Below are positions 6,445-13,524 of a DNA stretch of 15,122 nucleotides, in pieces. The DNA comes from CALJUZ01 sp003387805 (lineage in GTDB: Bacteria; Bacillota; Limnochordia; Limnochordales; ZCTH02-B6). The notes beneath the pieces were generated by a model. The model worked only from the letters and a program-made list of their open reading frames with translations. It was not told the DNA's origin and ran no database searches. The stretch lies in NCBI GenBank assembly GCA_937975235.1, contig CALJUZ010000046.1, positions 1-15,122 of the forward strand. Direction: 5' to 3'. Every line of letters starts with the position of its first letter. Position 1 is the stretch's first letter. The position numbers were made by a program, and so were the translations under genes.

Positions 6445-7696
6445 TCAACTCCCCTTGCCCGTCGGACGCCGCCGCTCCCCCATCGGCGGCGCGCGGGTCG
6501 TCCGTTGTGCCCTCCCCGGAGGCGTCCGCCTCGGCCATGGACCAAGGCACGCGCACGGAGACGGTCGTCCCTTTCCCGGGCTCGCTCATGACGCGGAACT
6601 CGCCCTGGAGCAGGCGCGCCCGCTCGCGCATGTGCAGCAGGCCGAAGCCGCGCTCGCGGTCCACCACCTTCTCGGGCAGCCGCTTCGGATCAAAACCGAT
6701 GCCGTCGTCAACGACCGACAAGTGCACCCCCTGGGCGCCGAATTCCACCCGCACCTTCACCCGTCGGCAGCGGCTGTGGTGATGCGCGTTGTGAACCGCC
6801 TCCTGCGCGATGCGAAACAGGGCGATCTCCGCCGTAGGCGTCAGGCGCCGCTCCCGGCCCAGCACCGTCAGTTCGGTTTCCAGGCCGAACTGCTCGCGCA
6901 TCATGTCCAAGTAGCCGCGCAGCGTCGGCACAAGCCCCAAGTCGTCCAAGGCCATAGGCCGCAAATTGAAAATGACGCGGCGCAGATCCCGCAGGCTGCT
7001 CTTGATGGCGTCCTGCATCCCCCGCAGCTCCCGGTGGAGCTGCTCCGGATCCCGGCCCGCCATGCGCTCCAAAAGCTCCACCCGCAGCGCCATGTTGGCC
7101 AGCAGCTGGGCCGGGCCGTCGTGGATGTCCCGGGCCACCCGCCGGCGCTCTTCCTCCTGGGCCCGAATGACCTGGCTGGCGATGGCGGCCTGGAACTTGA
7201 TGCCCTGCACCCGCTCGGCCAGCGTGTCCACGTTGCCGGACAAAAAGTCCAGGGCAATCCCCACCTGCGACACCACGTGGTCCGCTTTCGCCACCACCTG
7301 GCGCACGTGCTTCACCTGGCGCTCCAAATCGTCGCGGCGCTGCCGCAGCGCCTTCTCCCGCTCCCGGGCCGCGCCCAGCTCCACCATGCGCCGCTCGGCC
7401 ACGGCGTACGCTTCCCGGATTTCAGTTTCCGTATAAGACGCAAAATCCCGGTTGATGGCAGCCAGCTTGGAGCGGGCCTCCCGGGTTTTCCTCTCCAGAT
7501 CCTCCACCAGCGCGATGCATTGGTTCGTCTCTTCCTGCACCTGATCCAGCAGCAGCAGGAGCCGGTTCAGCTCGTCGCGGGCCGCTTCCGCGATGCCGAA
7601 CACCTGCTCGCGCGTCGCCCGCAAAGCCTCCAGGGAGCTTTGGAAAACCTGCTCGATGAACCGTTCATCCAGCGGCGGCGTGGAGAAATACGTCAC
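6410..7696 (-). CDS. degS: DegS-like soluble sensor histidine kinase
   Basis: Cytoplasmic histidine kinase of the HisKA_3 class, 428 aa, with no membrane helix. Residues about 25-180 are a long coiled-coil DegS sensor domain (rich in E/R/A/L heptads, ending IRAQEEERRRVARDIHDG). Phospho-acceptor H192 lies in DIHDGPAQLLANM. The HATPase domain has the EAVHNAHHHS N-box, VVDDGIGFDP and GFGLLHMRERA. The N-box carries HH where family members usually have a Lys or Arg before the His. GTG start at 7696 follows GGGGGT. It is longer than Bacillus DegS (about 385 aa); the excess is a 40-residue Ala/Asp/Gly tail whose DNA overlaps the degU start. A promoter candidate lies at 7764-7791. Confidence 0.95.
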   Translation of the reverse strand: MTYFSTPPLDERFIEQVFQSSLEALRATREQVFGIAEAARDELNRLLLLLDQVQEETNQCIALVEDLERKTREARSKLAAINRDFASYTETEIREAYAVAERRMVELGAAREREKALRQRRDDLERQVKHVRQVVAKADHVVSQVGIALDFLSGNVDTLAERVQGIKFQAAIASQVIRAQEEERRRVARDIHDGPAQLLANMALRVELLERMAGRDPEQLHRELRGMQDAIKSSLRDLRRVIFNLRPMALDDLGLVPTLRGYLDMMREQFGLETELTVLGRERRLTPTAEIALFRIAQEAVHNAHHHSRCRRVKVRVEFGAQGVHLSVVDDGIGFDPKRLPEKVVDRERGFGLLHMRERARLLQGEFRVMSEPGKGTTVSVRVPWSMAEADASGEGTTDDPRAADGGAAASDGQGELNADVDHGAHRR

Positions 7697-7760
7697 GCGA
7701 ACAACCCCCGGTGCGACGCGGCTGCGGAACGATACTTCCGGATGTCGTCCGTATATTCGA

Positions 7761-7791
7761 GCTATACTATCCCATTTCCTGTTATTGTCCG
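7761..7791 (-). promoter_or_regulatory. Candidate degSU promoter
   Basis: On the minus strand CGGACA (7786-7791, 4 of 6 to TTGACA) is followed after 16 bases by TAGTAT (7764-7769, 4 of 6), or after 19 bases by TATAGC (7761-7766). It is the most AT-rich patch in the 317-base gap between mtnP and degS and lies about 65 bases before the GTG start. The rest of the gap (about 7800-7905) shows no gene or clear site. Confidence 0.35.
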
Positions 7792-7909
7792 CCGCGCGTG
7801 CACGAATGTGAGACTACGAAAGTTAACGGCCATCCGCGAAAGCCCACAGCCATGGGCGTCACCCCGCAATTGCTGGGAGCGATAATCGACCGTACAAAAA
7901 TGCGCAGGG

Positions 7910-8037
7910 CGGCGTCCTCGGCGGACGGGGCCCTCGGCGAACGGCGTCCTCAACCGGCGGCGTCCTCGGCGGACGGGGCCCGCGGCGGACCGCGCCGCCC
8001 GCCGGCCGCGTCCTCAGCCCACCGCGTCCTCCACGGC
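7910..8037 (-). repeat. 16-bp tandem array, eight units, at the 3' end of mtnP
   Basis: Eight contiguous 16-base units from 7910 to 8037. The plus-strand consensus is CGGCGTCCTCGGCGGA; units 1 and 4 are identical, and units 3, 7 and 8 keep the GCGTCCTC core. A higher-order 48-bp period makes 7908-7933 and 7956-7981 identical. Units 1 and 4 contain a perfect hairpin CGTCC-TCGGC-GGACG (7913-7927, 7961-7975). The array covers the last codons and stop of mtnP and continues about 100 bases downstream. An A5 run at 7896-7900 (T5 on the minus strand) follows, so weak terminator activity is possible, but the hairpin-to-T gap is about 12 bases. Confidence 0.8.
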
Positions 8038-8811
8038 CGTCGCGCAGCTGCACGCCCGCTCCGCCGGCAGCGCCTCGATGGCGGCAATGAGCAGGGTGCG
8101 CAGCTTCTCGATGTTGGCCTGGAACACCTTCAGCACTTCTTGGTGGCTGACGGGCTGGACGTCGGGATCGTCCTCCAGCCCCACGTCATAGTCGGTGATG
8201 AGCGAAATATTGGCGTAGCAAATGCCCAGCTCCCGGGCGAGATACGCCTCGGGATACTGGGTCATGTTGATAACTTCCCAGCCGTGGGAGCGGAACTCCC
8301 GGCTCTCGGCCCGGGTCGAAAACCGCGGCCCCTGCACCACCACCACGGTGCCCTGCTTGTGGTGCGGCAGGCCCAGCTTCTCCGCCTGCTCGATCAGCAC
8401 TTGCCGGGTTTGCGGGCAGTACGGATCCGCGGCGCTGACGTGGACCACTTTGGGACCGTCGAAAAACGTGTCCTCCCGGCCCCACGTGCGGTGGACAAAC
8501 TGGTCCGCAAACACGAAGTCGCCGGGCTTGACGTGGGGCTGCAGGCTGCCGGCCGCGCACGGGCCCAAAATGCGCTGCACGCCCAGCTCCTTCATGGCCC
8601 ACAAGTTGGCCCGGTAGTTGATTTTGTGGGGCGGCAGCCGATGGTCCTTCCCGTGCCGGGGCAAAAACGCCACCCGCTTGCCCCCGATCTCCGCAATGGC
8701 CACTTTGTCGCTGGGCGCGCCGTAAGGCGTGTCCACCCACACTTCCTCCACGCCCGACAAAAACTCGTAAAAACCCGAACCGCCGAAAACGCCGATATCG
8801 GCCCGTGCCAT
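8014..8811 (-). CDS. mtnP: S-methyl-5'-thioadenosine phosphorylase (PNP family 2)
   Basis: Cleaves methylthioadenosine with phosphate to adenine and methylthioribose-1-phosphate, clearing the by-product of polyamine and other SAM-using reactions. 265 aa, normal length. Seen: phosphate-site GGSGFYE (10-16) and PRHG (51-54), the segment INYRANL (65-70), nucleoside-site M183 in NMTQYPEAYLARE, and ITDYD with D207 and D209. The two Asp residues favour adenine over guanine or hypoxanthine in this family. ATG at 8811 starts 4 bases after the stop of the upstream gene, with GGGAGG 11 bases before it. It is the last gene of the ahcY operon. Its final codons (VEDAVG) lie inside the 16-bp repeat array, so the C-terminus may be recently altered. 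A methylthioinosine phosphorylase activity is the main alternative. Confidence 0.92.
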   Translation of the reverse strand: MARADIGVFGGSGFYEFLSGVEEVWVDTPYGAPSDKVAIAEIGGKRVAFLPRHGKDHRLPPHKINYRANLWAMKELGVQRILGPCAAGSLQPHVKPGDFVFADQFVHRTWGREDTFFDGPKVVHVSAADPYCPQTRQVLIEQAEKLGLPHHKQGTVVVVQGPRFSTRAESREFRSHGWEVINMTQYPEAYLARELGICYANISLITDYDVGLEDDPDVQPVSHQEVLKVFQANIEKLRTLLIAAIEALPAERACSCATAVEDAVG

Positions 8812-8815
8812 CCCG

Positions 8816-10546
8816 TCATCGACCTCCCGTCGGAAATGCCAAGGTCAGCTGCCCGCCGTCGTCTTCGCCGTCGCACGACACGCACAGCAAATCCCACACG
8901 TCGGCGGGGTCGAACAAGAAAAACGGATACGTGCGCCGGGTGGCCGCCGCGCCCGCCTCCGCCCTGGCTTCCAGCTCCGCCAGCCGGCGCCGGGCGGCTT
9001 CTTCCACCGGCCGCAGCGCAGCGTACAACGCGGCATTGACCTCTTCGATTTCGCGGGTGAGAACCCTTTTCCTGGACGGAGCGCCCCGGCCGGCGCGCGG
9101 CGCCTGCGCCGCCCGCGCCGCCTTCAGCTCCGCGTCGGCCTGCTGGATTTCATCGATGAGTTCTTCCTTCCGCCGCAGCAACGCCGCCAGCTGCTCGCTC
9201 ACCTCGTCCAGCTCCCAGGCGTAGCGCTGCGGGTTGAAGCGCAGATCCCGCAGCCGGCGCCGGGCCTCCAAGATCGCGCCGGGCTGCACGGGCCCTGGGC
9301 CCAGCGGCAGGTGCAGCGTGGCCGACACCACCGCATACAACGGCGGCCGCACGCCGAAGGCCGCCTCGATGAAGCGGTCCGTCACCGCATCGTAGCGCCC
9401 GCCGCCGGTGCCGTGGACGAACAAGTCCGCGACGAACAGCCGGTGAAACACCGTCAAAGGCACGGCCCGGGGCCGCACCTGCACGCCCCGCTCCAAAAGC
9501 GCCTCCACCGCGGCGTCGCCGTCCCGGGGCAGCCGCGCGTATTCGCCTTCGATGTGGTTCAGCACGACGCCGTCGGGCGTCGGCAGCGCGTACAGCTTGC
9601 GCCGCACGCCCCGCCCGGTCAGGCCCCAAAACGGCAGTTCCACGCCCTGTCCGGGGTATTCCAGCAAATCCGGAAACGGATTGGCCCGGGAGCGCACCTT
9701 GTGCTCCCGGCGGTAGTCCCCCAGAGCGGCGTTGTACAAATCCCGCAGGTCCGCCGCGTGCAAGGCCCAGTGCACGAAAAAGCGCAAGAACTCGGGCGTG
9801 CGGCTGACGGCGGACACGGGCACGTCCGGCGGCGGCTCCTGCCCGAAGGCCCGCTCGTACAGCCGGCGGCTGCGCCAGCCCGTCTCCGCCGCGCTGCCCG
9901 CCCGGCGCGCCGCCTCCCGCAGCCCGTCGGCGAAGACGCCGAAGCGCTCCAGCCCCTCGGGCCAGTCCAGCGTGGCCAGCCGCTCCTCCACCCGGCGCAC
10001 GAAGGCCTCCACCTGCTCCGGGCCCGGGGGCGGCAGCGTCTCCAGCGGCATGCCCGACACGGGCGGCACCAAGTACTCTTTGGCGTAGGCCAGCCGGCCC
10101 CGGCCGCCGCCGTCGCGGCCGCTCCCGGCCGGGCGGCTGCCGTCCCGCCACGGAATTTCCGCGGCCAGCTCGCCCGCGTCGTGGTCCACCGCGACGTTGA
10201 CGGCCCAGCCGCCCTGCCGCCGGGCCTCCGCCGCGACCGCGAAGGCCTTCACCCAGATGCCGGGGTGGTAAAACTGCGGTTGATGCCCCGTGACCAGCAG
10301 CGGGCGCTCCATGTCCAAATCCGCCGGGCCGCCCCCGGGTTCCGCGCCGAGACCCGCCAGCGCCAGCACCCTTTGCCGGGCCCTTTGCCGCAGCTCCGGC
10401 GCGGGCACGCCCGCCACGTCGAAGCTCATTCCCGCCAGCCGGGCGCGGTTGTCCGCCACCGCCCGCGCCCACTGGGACGCCGGCGGATCACAAAGATATC
10501 CCCTCGGTCCCGGCGGCGTGGCCCGCTCCCGCCCCATGGCCGTCAC
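8816..10546 (-). CDS. Divergent BshC-like protein, putative amino-acid (cysteine) ligase
   Basis: Real gene of 576 aa, tightly coupled on both sides. I do not recognise a named close family. The segment LLVTGHQPQFYHPG (83-96) followed by VAVDHDAGE (118-126) parallels the VTGQQ...DHD..E arrangement of BshC (YllA), the enzyme thought to join cysteine to glucosaminyl-malate in bacillithiol synthesis. Length (BshC about 540) and a C-terminal coiled coil (about 440-540) also fit. Against a simple call, the PQFYHPGIWVKAF wording differs from canonical BshC, and a CxxC pair (C555, C558) sits in the tail. Residues 69-75 and about 136-150 are Gly-rich inserts. GTG at 10546 overlaps the deacetylase stop in a GTGA; an ATG at 10537 is an alternative start. 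The BshB1-type neighbour strengthens the idea, but function remains inference. Confidence 0.55.
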   Translation of the reverse strand: MTAMGRERATPPGPRGYLCDPPASQWARAVADNRARLAGMSFDVAGVPAPELRQRARQRVLALAGLGAEPGGGPADLDMERPLLVTGHQPQFYHPGIWVKAFAVAAEARRQGGWAVNVAVDHDAGELAAEIPWRDGSRPAGSGRDGGGRGRLAYAKEYLVPPVSGMPLETLPPPGPEQVEAFVRRVEERLATLDWPEGLERFGVFADGLREAARRAGSAAETGWRSRRLYERAFGQEPPPDVPVSAVSRTPEFLRFFVHWALHAADLRDLYNAALGDYRREHKVRSRANPFPDLLEYPGQGVELPFWGLTGRGVRRKLYALPTPDGVVLNHIEGEYARLPRDGDAAVEALLERGVQVRPRAVPLTVFHRLFVADLFVHGTGGGRYDAVTDRFIEAAFGVRPPLYAVVSATLHLPLGPGPVQPGAILEARRRLRDLRFNPQRYAWELDEVSEQLAALLRRKEELIDEIQQADAELKAARAAQAPRAGRGAPSRKRVLTREIEEVNAALYAALRPVEEAARRRLAELEARAEAGAAATRRTYPFFLFDPADVWDLLCVSCDGEDDGGQLTLAFPTGGR

Positions 10547-11241
10547 CGCACCAGGTCACGGATGCCCCGCAACCCGATCTCCTCCCGAGATACGAAGGGC
10601 TCGCCGTAGCGGGCGCCGATCAAGCTGCCCCAGTACGCGTCGCGCGTTTCGATTTCCTTGTAAAACGCCGGACCCGCGCCCTCGGGGCGGCCCTTCTCAA
10701 ACTGCGTGTAGTACGCTTTCACCGCGGCCAGCTTCTTTTCCATGTAGTCGCTGGTGTCGATGATGAAGGCCGGCTTCGGGTGCAGCCCCCGGAGGTGGTT
10801 GCTGAAGAAATAAAAAATGCGGGCAGGGTAAAAGGGCTCGCCGCGCATGTCGGTCTTGGTCAGTTTGGCATAAAACCTGGCCGCTTCGCACAAGCGGCAC
10901 GCGGCCACGTGGTCCGGATGGGCGTCTTCCCAATAGTGAATGAACAGCGTGCGGGGCCGCCACTCGCGGATGACTTCCGCCACCATGCGGCGGGCCTCCA
11001 CGGTGTCCTGCAGCTCCCGGTTGGTGAGCGGCAGCGTGCGCCGCACCGCCACGCCCAAAATGTCCGCGGCGGCCGCGGCCTCCCGCTCCCGCTCCTCGGG
11101 CGAGCCGAAAGGCGTAGGTTCGCCGTTGGTCAGGTCCAAAATGCCGACTTTCAGGCCTTCCGCCAAAAACGCGCCGATGGCGCCGCCCATGCCCAGCTCC
11201 ACGTCGTCCGGGTGCGCGCCGATGGCTAGCACGTCGAGCAT
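10543..11241 (-). CDS. bshB1: BshB1-type PIG-L/LmbE deacetylase
   Basis: Zinc-dependent N-deacetylase of the PIG-L family, 232 aa, which removes acetate from GlcNAc-type conjugates; BshB1 acts on GlcNAc-malate in bacillithiol synthesis. Seen: GAHPDDVELG (8-17) with metal ligands H10 and D13 and catalytic D12, and the distal HPDH (108-111) with H111 as third ligand. BshB1-like wording includes VGILDLTNGE, FIIDTSDYMEKKLAAVKAYYTQF and IGARYGEPFV near the end. The ATG at 11241 has an excellent GGAGG with a 7-base spacer and starts 16 bp inside the end of the glycosyltransferase gene. No BshA lies in the window, so the substrate may not be GlcNAc-malate. Confidence 0.85.
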   Translation of the reverse strand: MLDVLAIGAHPDDVELGMGGAIGAFLAEGLKVGILDLTNGEPTPFGSPEEREREAAAAADILGVAVRRTLPLTNRELQDTVEARRMVAEVIREWRPRTLFIHYWEDAHPDHVAACRLCEAARFYAKLTKTDMRGEPFYPARIFYFFSNHLRGLHPKPAFIIDTSDYMEKKLAAVKAYYTQFEKGRPEGAGPAFYKEIETRDAYWGSLIGARYGEPFVSREEIGLRGIRDLVR

Positions 11242-11945
11242 TTGGCCACCTCCGTCTCGATGACTTCCATGTAGTAGGCGAGCCGCTTTTCCGCATCGTC
11301 CAGTTGGCCGCCGAAGCGCCGCTCAAAAGACGGCACGTAGATCAAAGGCACCGGCCGCTCGATGACCGTCAGGCCCGCCCGGGCCGCCTGAATCCAAAAC
11401 TGCAGCGGAAACGCATAGCCCGGCTCGCTGAGGCGCAGGCGCGCCAGCGCCTCCACCCGGTACGCTTTGAAGCCGCAAAACGCATCGGTGAGCCGATAGC
11501 CCGTCAGCTCGTTGATGCGCTGGGTGACGATGCGGTTGATGCGTCGCCGGTCCTGCGGCACCGTGCCCACCTTCGGCACGTCTTCGCTCATGTAGCGGCT
11601 GCCCGACACCACGTCCCACTCCGACGCCAGCTCCAGAAACCCGGGAATGAGCCGGGGATCGTGCTGCTCGTCGCAGTCGATGGTGACCACCCGCTGGTAG
11701 CCGTGGCGGCGGGCGTATTCGAACCCGTCCATCAGCGCGGCGCCGTAGCCCATGTTGACCGGATGCCGCAGCACGCGAACGCGCGCCTCCCCGGCAAAGC
11801 GCGCCAAGATCTCCGGCGACTCGTCGGTGGAGCCGTCGTCCACCACCAGAACGTCCACGCCGGGCGCGGCGGCCAGCGTCTGCGTCAGCACTTTTTCGAT
11901 GCTGGGCGCCTCGTTGTACACCGGCACGACGATCAGATCAGCCAT
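11226..11945 (-). CDS. GT2 family glycosyltransferase (DPM1/GtrB-like), soluble
   Basis: Glycosyltransferase family 2, GT-A fold, 239 aa. Seen: VVPVYNEAPSIEKVL at the N-terminus, VLVVDDGSTDES (33-43), NMGYGAALMDGFEYA (64-78) and the metal-binding DCDEQHDP (D90, D92). VVSGSRY (112-118) and DAFCGFKAYR (154-163) follow. The motif set resembles polyprenyl-phosphate sugar transferases, but the C-terminal membrane helices of GtrB/ArnC are absent, so it should be cytosolic or only peripherally bound. Donor and acceptor cannot be read from sequence. ATG at 11945 lies 2 bases after the ahcY stop, and the end overlaps the deacetylase start by 16 bp. Context suggests it makes the glycoside that the deacetylase then acts on. 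It is not a BshA, which is GT4. Confidence 0.88.
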   Translation of the reverse strand: MADLIVVPVYNEAPSIEKVLTQTLAAAPGVDVLVVDDGSTDESPEILARFAGEARVRVLRHPVNMGYGAALMDGFEYARRHGYQRVVTIDCDEQHDPRLIPGFLELASEWDVVSGSRYMSEDVPKVGTVPQDRRRINRIVTQRINELTGYRLTDAFCGFKAYRVEALARLRLSEPGYAFPLQFWIQAARAGLTVIERPVPLIYVPSFERRFGGQLDDAEKRLAYYMEVIETEVAKCSTC

Positions 11946-11947
11946 AC

Positions 11948-13207
11948 CTACGTCCCCAGACGCCAAGTGCTCAAGTACTCTTCCTGCGCGGGCGTCAGCC
12001 GCTCCAGCCGCACGCCCATGCTGTCCAGTTTTCTGCGGGCCACCTCGGCGTCGATGTCTTCGGGCACCGAATACACCTGGCGCTCGAGCTTTCCTTTGTT
12101 TTCCAAAAGCCACAGGGCGCTCAGCGCCTGGTTGGCGAAGCTCATGTCCATCACCTGGGCCGGATGCCCTTCCGCCGCGCCCAGGTTTACCAGCCGCCCT
12201 TCGGCCAGCAGCCGGATGCGCCGCCCGTCCTCGAGGACGAACTCCTGGACGTTGGGCCGCGCCTCCCGCCGCTCCTTGGCCATGGCCGCCAGCGCCGGAA
12301 TGTCGATTTCCACGTCGAAATGCCCGGCGTTGGCCAGCGTGGCGCCGTCCTTCATGAGGGCAAAGTGGTCGCCGTTGATGACGCCGCGGTTGCCCGTCGC
12401 GGTGACGAAAATGTGGCCTTCTTTCGCCGCGTCGCGCATGGGCATGACGCGGTAGCCTTCCATGACCGCCTCCAGCGCCCGCAGCGGGTCCACTTCCACC
12501 ACGATGACGTCCGCGCCCATGCCCCGGGCCCGGGCCGCGATGCCCCGGCCACACCAGCCGAACCCGGCCACGACGAAGGTGGAGCCGGCCAGCATGTAGT
12601 TGGTGGCCCGCAAAATGCCGTCGATGGTGGACTGGCCCGTGCCGTAGCGGTTGTCGAACATGTGCTTCGTGCGGGCGTCGTTGACGGCCACTACCGGAAA
12701 CGGCAGCTCGCCGTCTTCGGCCATGGCCCGCAGGCGGATGACGCCGGTGGTGGTCTCCTCGGTGCCGCCGATGACGCCGGCCAGCAGGTCTTTGCGCTCC
12801 CGGTACAGCGTCGTCACCAGGTCCGCGCCGTCGTCCATCGTAATGTGCGGCTTGGTGTCCAGCACCGCCCGGATGTGGCGGTAGTACGTCTCGTTGTCTT
12901 CGCCGCGGATGGCGAAAGTCGGAATGCCGTATTCCTCGTTGAGCGCCGCCGCGACGTCGTCCTGGGTGCTCAGCGGGTTGGACGCGGCCAGCGCCACCTC
13001 CGCGCCGCCGGTCTTCAGCGTGCGCATGAGGTTGGCCGTCTCCGTCGTCACGTGCATGCACGCGGCGATGCGGACGCCCGCCAGCGGCTTGGTCTTTTCC
13101 CACTCCGCCCGGATGTCCGCCAGCACGGGCATGTTTTCGTCGGCCCACTCGATGCGGCGGCGGCCCGCCGCCGCGAGGGATCTGTCCTTGCAGTCACCGA
13201 TGGCCAA
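11948..13207 (-). CDS. ahcY: Adenosylhomocysteinase (SAH hydrolase)
   Basis: Cytosolic NAD-dependent enzyme that splits S-adenosylhomocysteine into homocysteine and adenosine, removing the inhibitor left by methyltransferases. 419 aa, the short type found in archaea and Thermotoga-like bacteria, ending YLSTWRLGT instead of the KPxxYRY tail. Seen: HVTTETANLMRTL (52-64), TMDDGAD (123-129), GGTEETTTGV (147-156) and VNDARTKHMFDN with K181, D185 and N186. The NAD-binding VAGFGWCGRG (213-222) and NAGHFDVEID follow. The TTG start at 13207 has GGGGGA upstream; a nearby ATG is out of frame. A good promoter lies 44-72 bases upstream. It leads an operon with the glycosyltransferase, deacetylase, BshC-like gene and mtnP. 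Confidence 0.97.
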   Translation of the reverse strand: MAIGDCKDRSLAAAGRRRIEWADENMPVLADIRAEWEKTKPLAGVRIAACMHVTTETANLMRTLKTGGAEVALAASNPLSTQDDVAAALNEEYGIPTFAIRGEDNETYYRHIRAVLDTKPHITMDDGADLVTTLYRERKDLLAGVIGGTEETTTGVIRLRAMAEDGELPFPVVAVNDARTKHMFDNRYGTGQSTIDGILRATNYMLAGSTFVVAGFGWCGRGIAARARGMGADVIVVEVDPLRALEAVMEGYRVMPMRDAAKEGHIFVTATGNRGVINGDHFALMKDGATLANAGHFDVEIDIPALAAMAKERREARPNVQEFVLEDGRRIRLLAEGRLVNLGAAEGHPAQVMDMSFANQALSALWLLENKGKLERQVYSVPEDIDAEVARRKLDSMGVRLERLTPAQEEYLSTWRLGT

Positions 13208-13250
13208 AGGGTGTCGTCCCCCATTCCGTTGGAAAACCTCGGGTCATTTC

Positions 13251-13279
13251 ATTGTACGTTTACGGCTGGCCGGAAACAA
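13251..13279 (-). promoter_or_regulatory. Sigma-A-type promoter of the ahcY operon
   Basis: On the minus strand TTGTTT (13274-13279) and TACAAT (13251-13256, 5 of 6) are separated by exactly 17 bases. Transcription would start near 13244, giving a leader of about 37 bases with no riboswitch. The AT content contrasts sharply with the flanking DNA. This makes the ahcY operon independent of the metK S-box, though read-through from metK cannot be excluded. Confidence 0.6.
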
Positions 13280-13386
13280 GGGCGCGGCCGCACACGGGCT
13301 GCACGCCGGAGCCGGCGAGCCGCCCGTTAGCATGGTCTCGTGTCACTATGCGGGGCCGCGCCCGGCCGTGAAGAAGCCGCGCCGGC

Positions 13387-13514
13387 ATGCTGCGTCTGCG
13401 GCGTGCTGCGGCTGCGGCGTACTCCGGCTGCGGCGCGCTGCGGCTGCGGCGTACTCCGGCTGCGGCGCGCTGCGGCTGCGGCGTACTCCGGCTGCGGCGC
13501 GCTGCGGCTGCGGG
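13387..13514 (-). repeat. 16-bp tandem array, eight units, just after metK
   Basis: Eight exact-length 16-base units, 13387-13514. Units 3, 5 and 7 read GTACTCCGGCTGCGGC; units 4 and 6 read GCGCTGCGGCTGCGGC, with units 1, 2 and 8 being variants. The two forms alternate, producing a 32-bp higher-order period at 13403-13498. The array starts 10 bases after the metK stop on the minus strand. There are no unique spacers, so it is not CRISPR, and 16 is not a multiple of 3, so it is not a peptide repeat. The remaining part of the 317-base metK-ahcY gap (about 13280-13386) shows no gene and no terminator with a T-tract. Confidence 0.93.
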
Positions 13515-13524
13515 GAAGGCCCGT

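Noticed and set aside
7896..7975. Intrinsic terminator of the ahcY-mtnP operon
   Set aside because: Repeat hairpins are followed by T5 only after about 12 bases, too far for a convincing terminator.
7859..8053. Small minus-strand ORF encoding a repeated RRGPRPPRTPP peptide
   Set aside because: It is a by-product of the 16-bp array, whose 48-bp higher period keeps a frame open; no good ribosome site or relatives are recognised.
11946..13148. Upstream part of a long minus frame running into the glycosyltransferase
   Set aside because: This part is an out-of-frame shadow of ahcY; the glycosyltransferase starts at 11945 where recognisable sequence begins.
13387..13514. CRISPR array
   Set aside because: Units are contiguous with no unique spacers and no cas genes are in the window.
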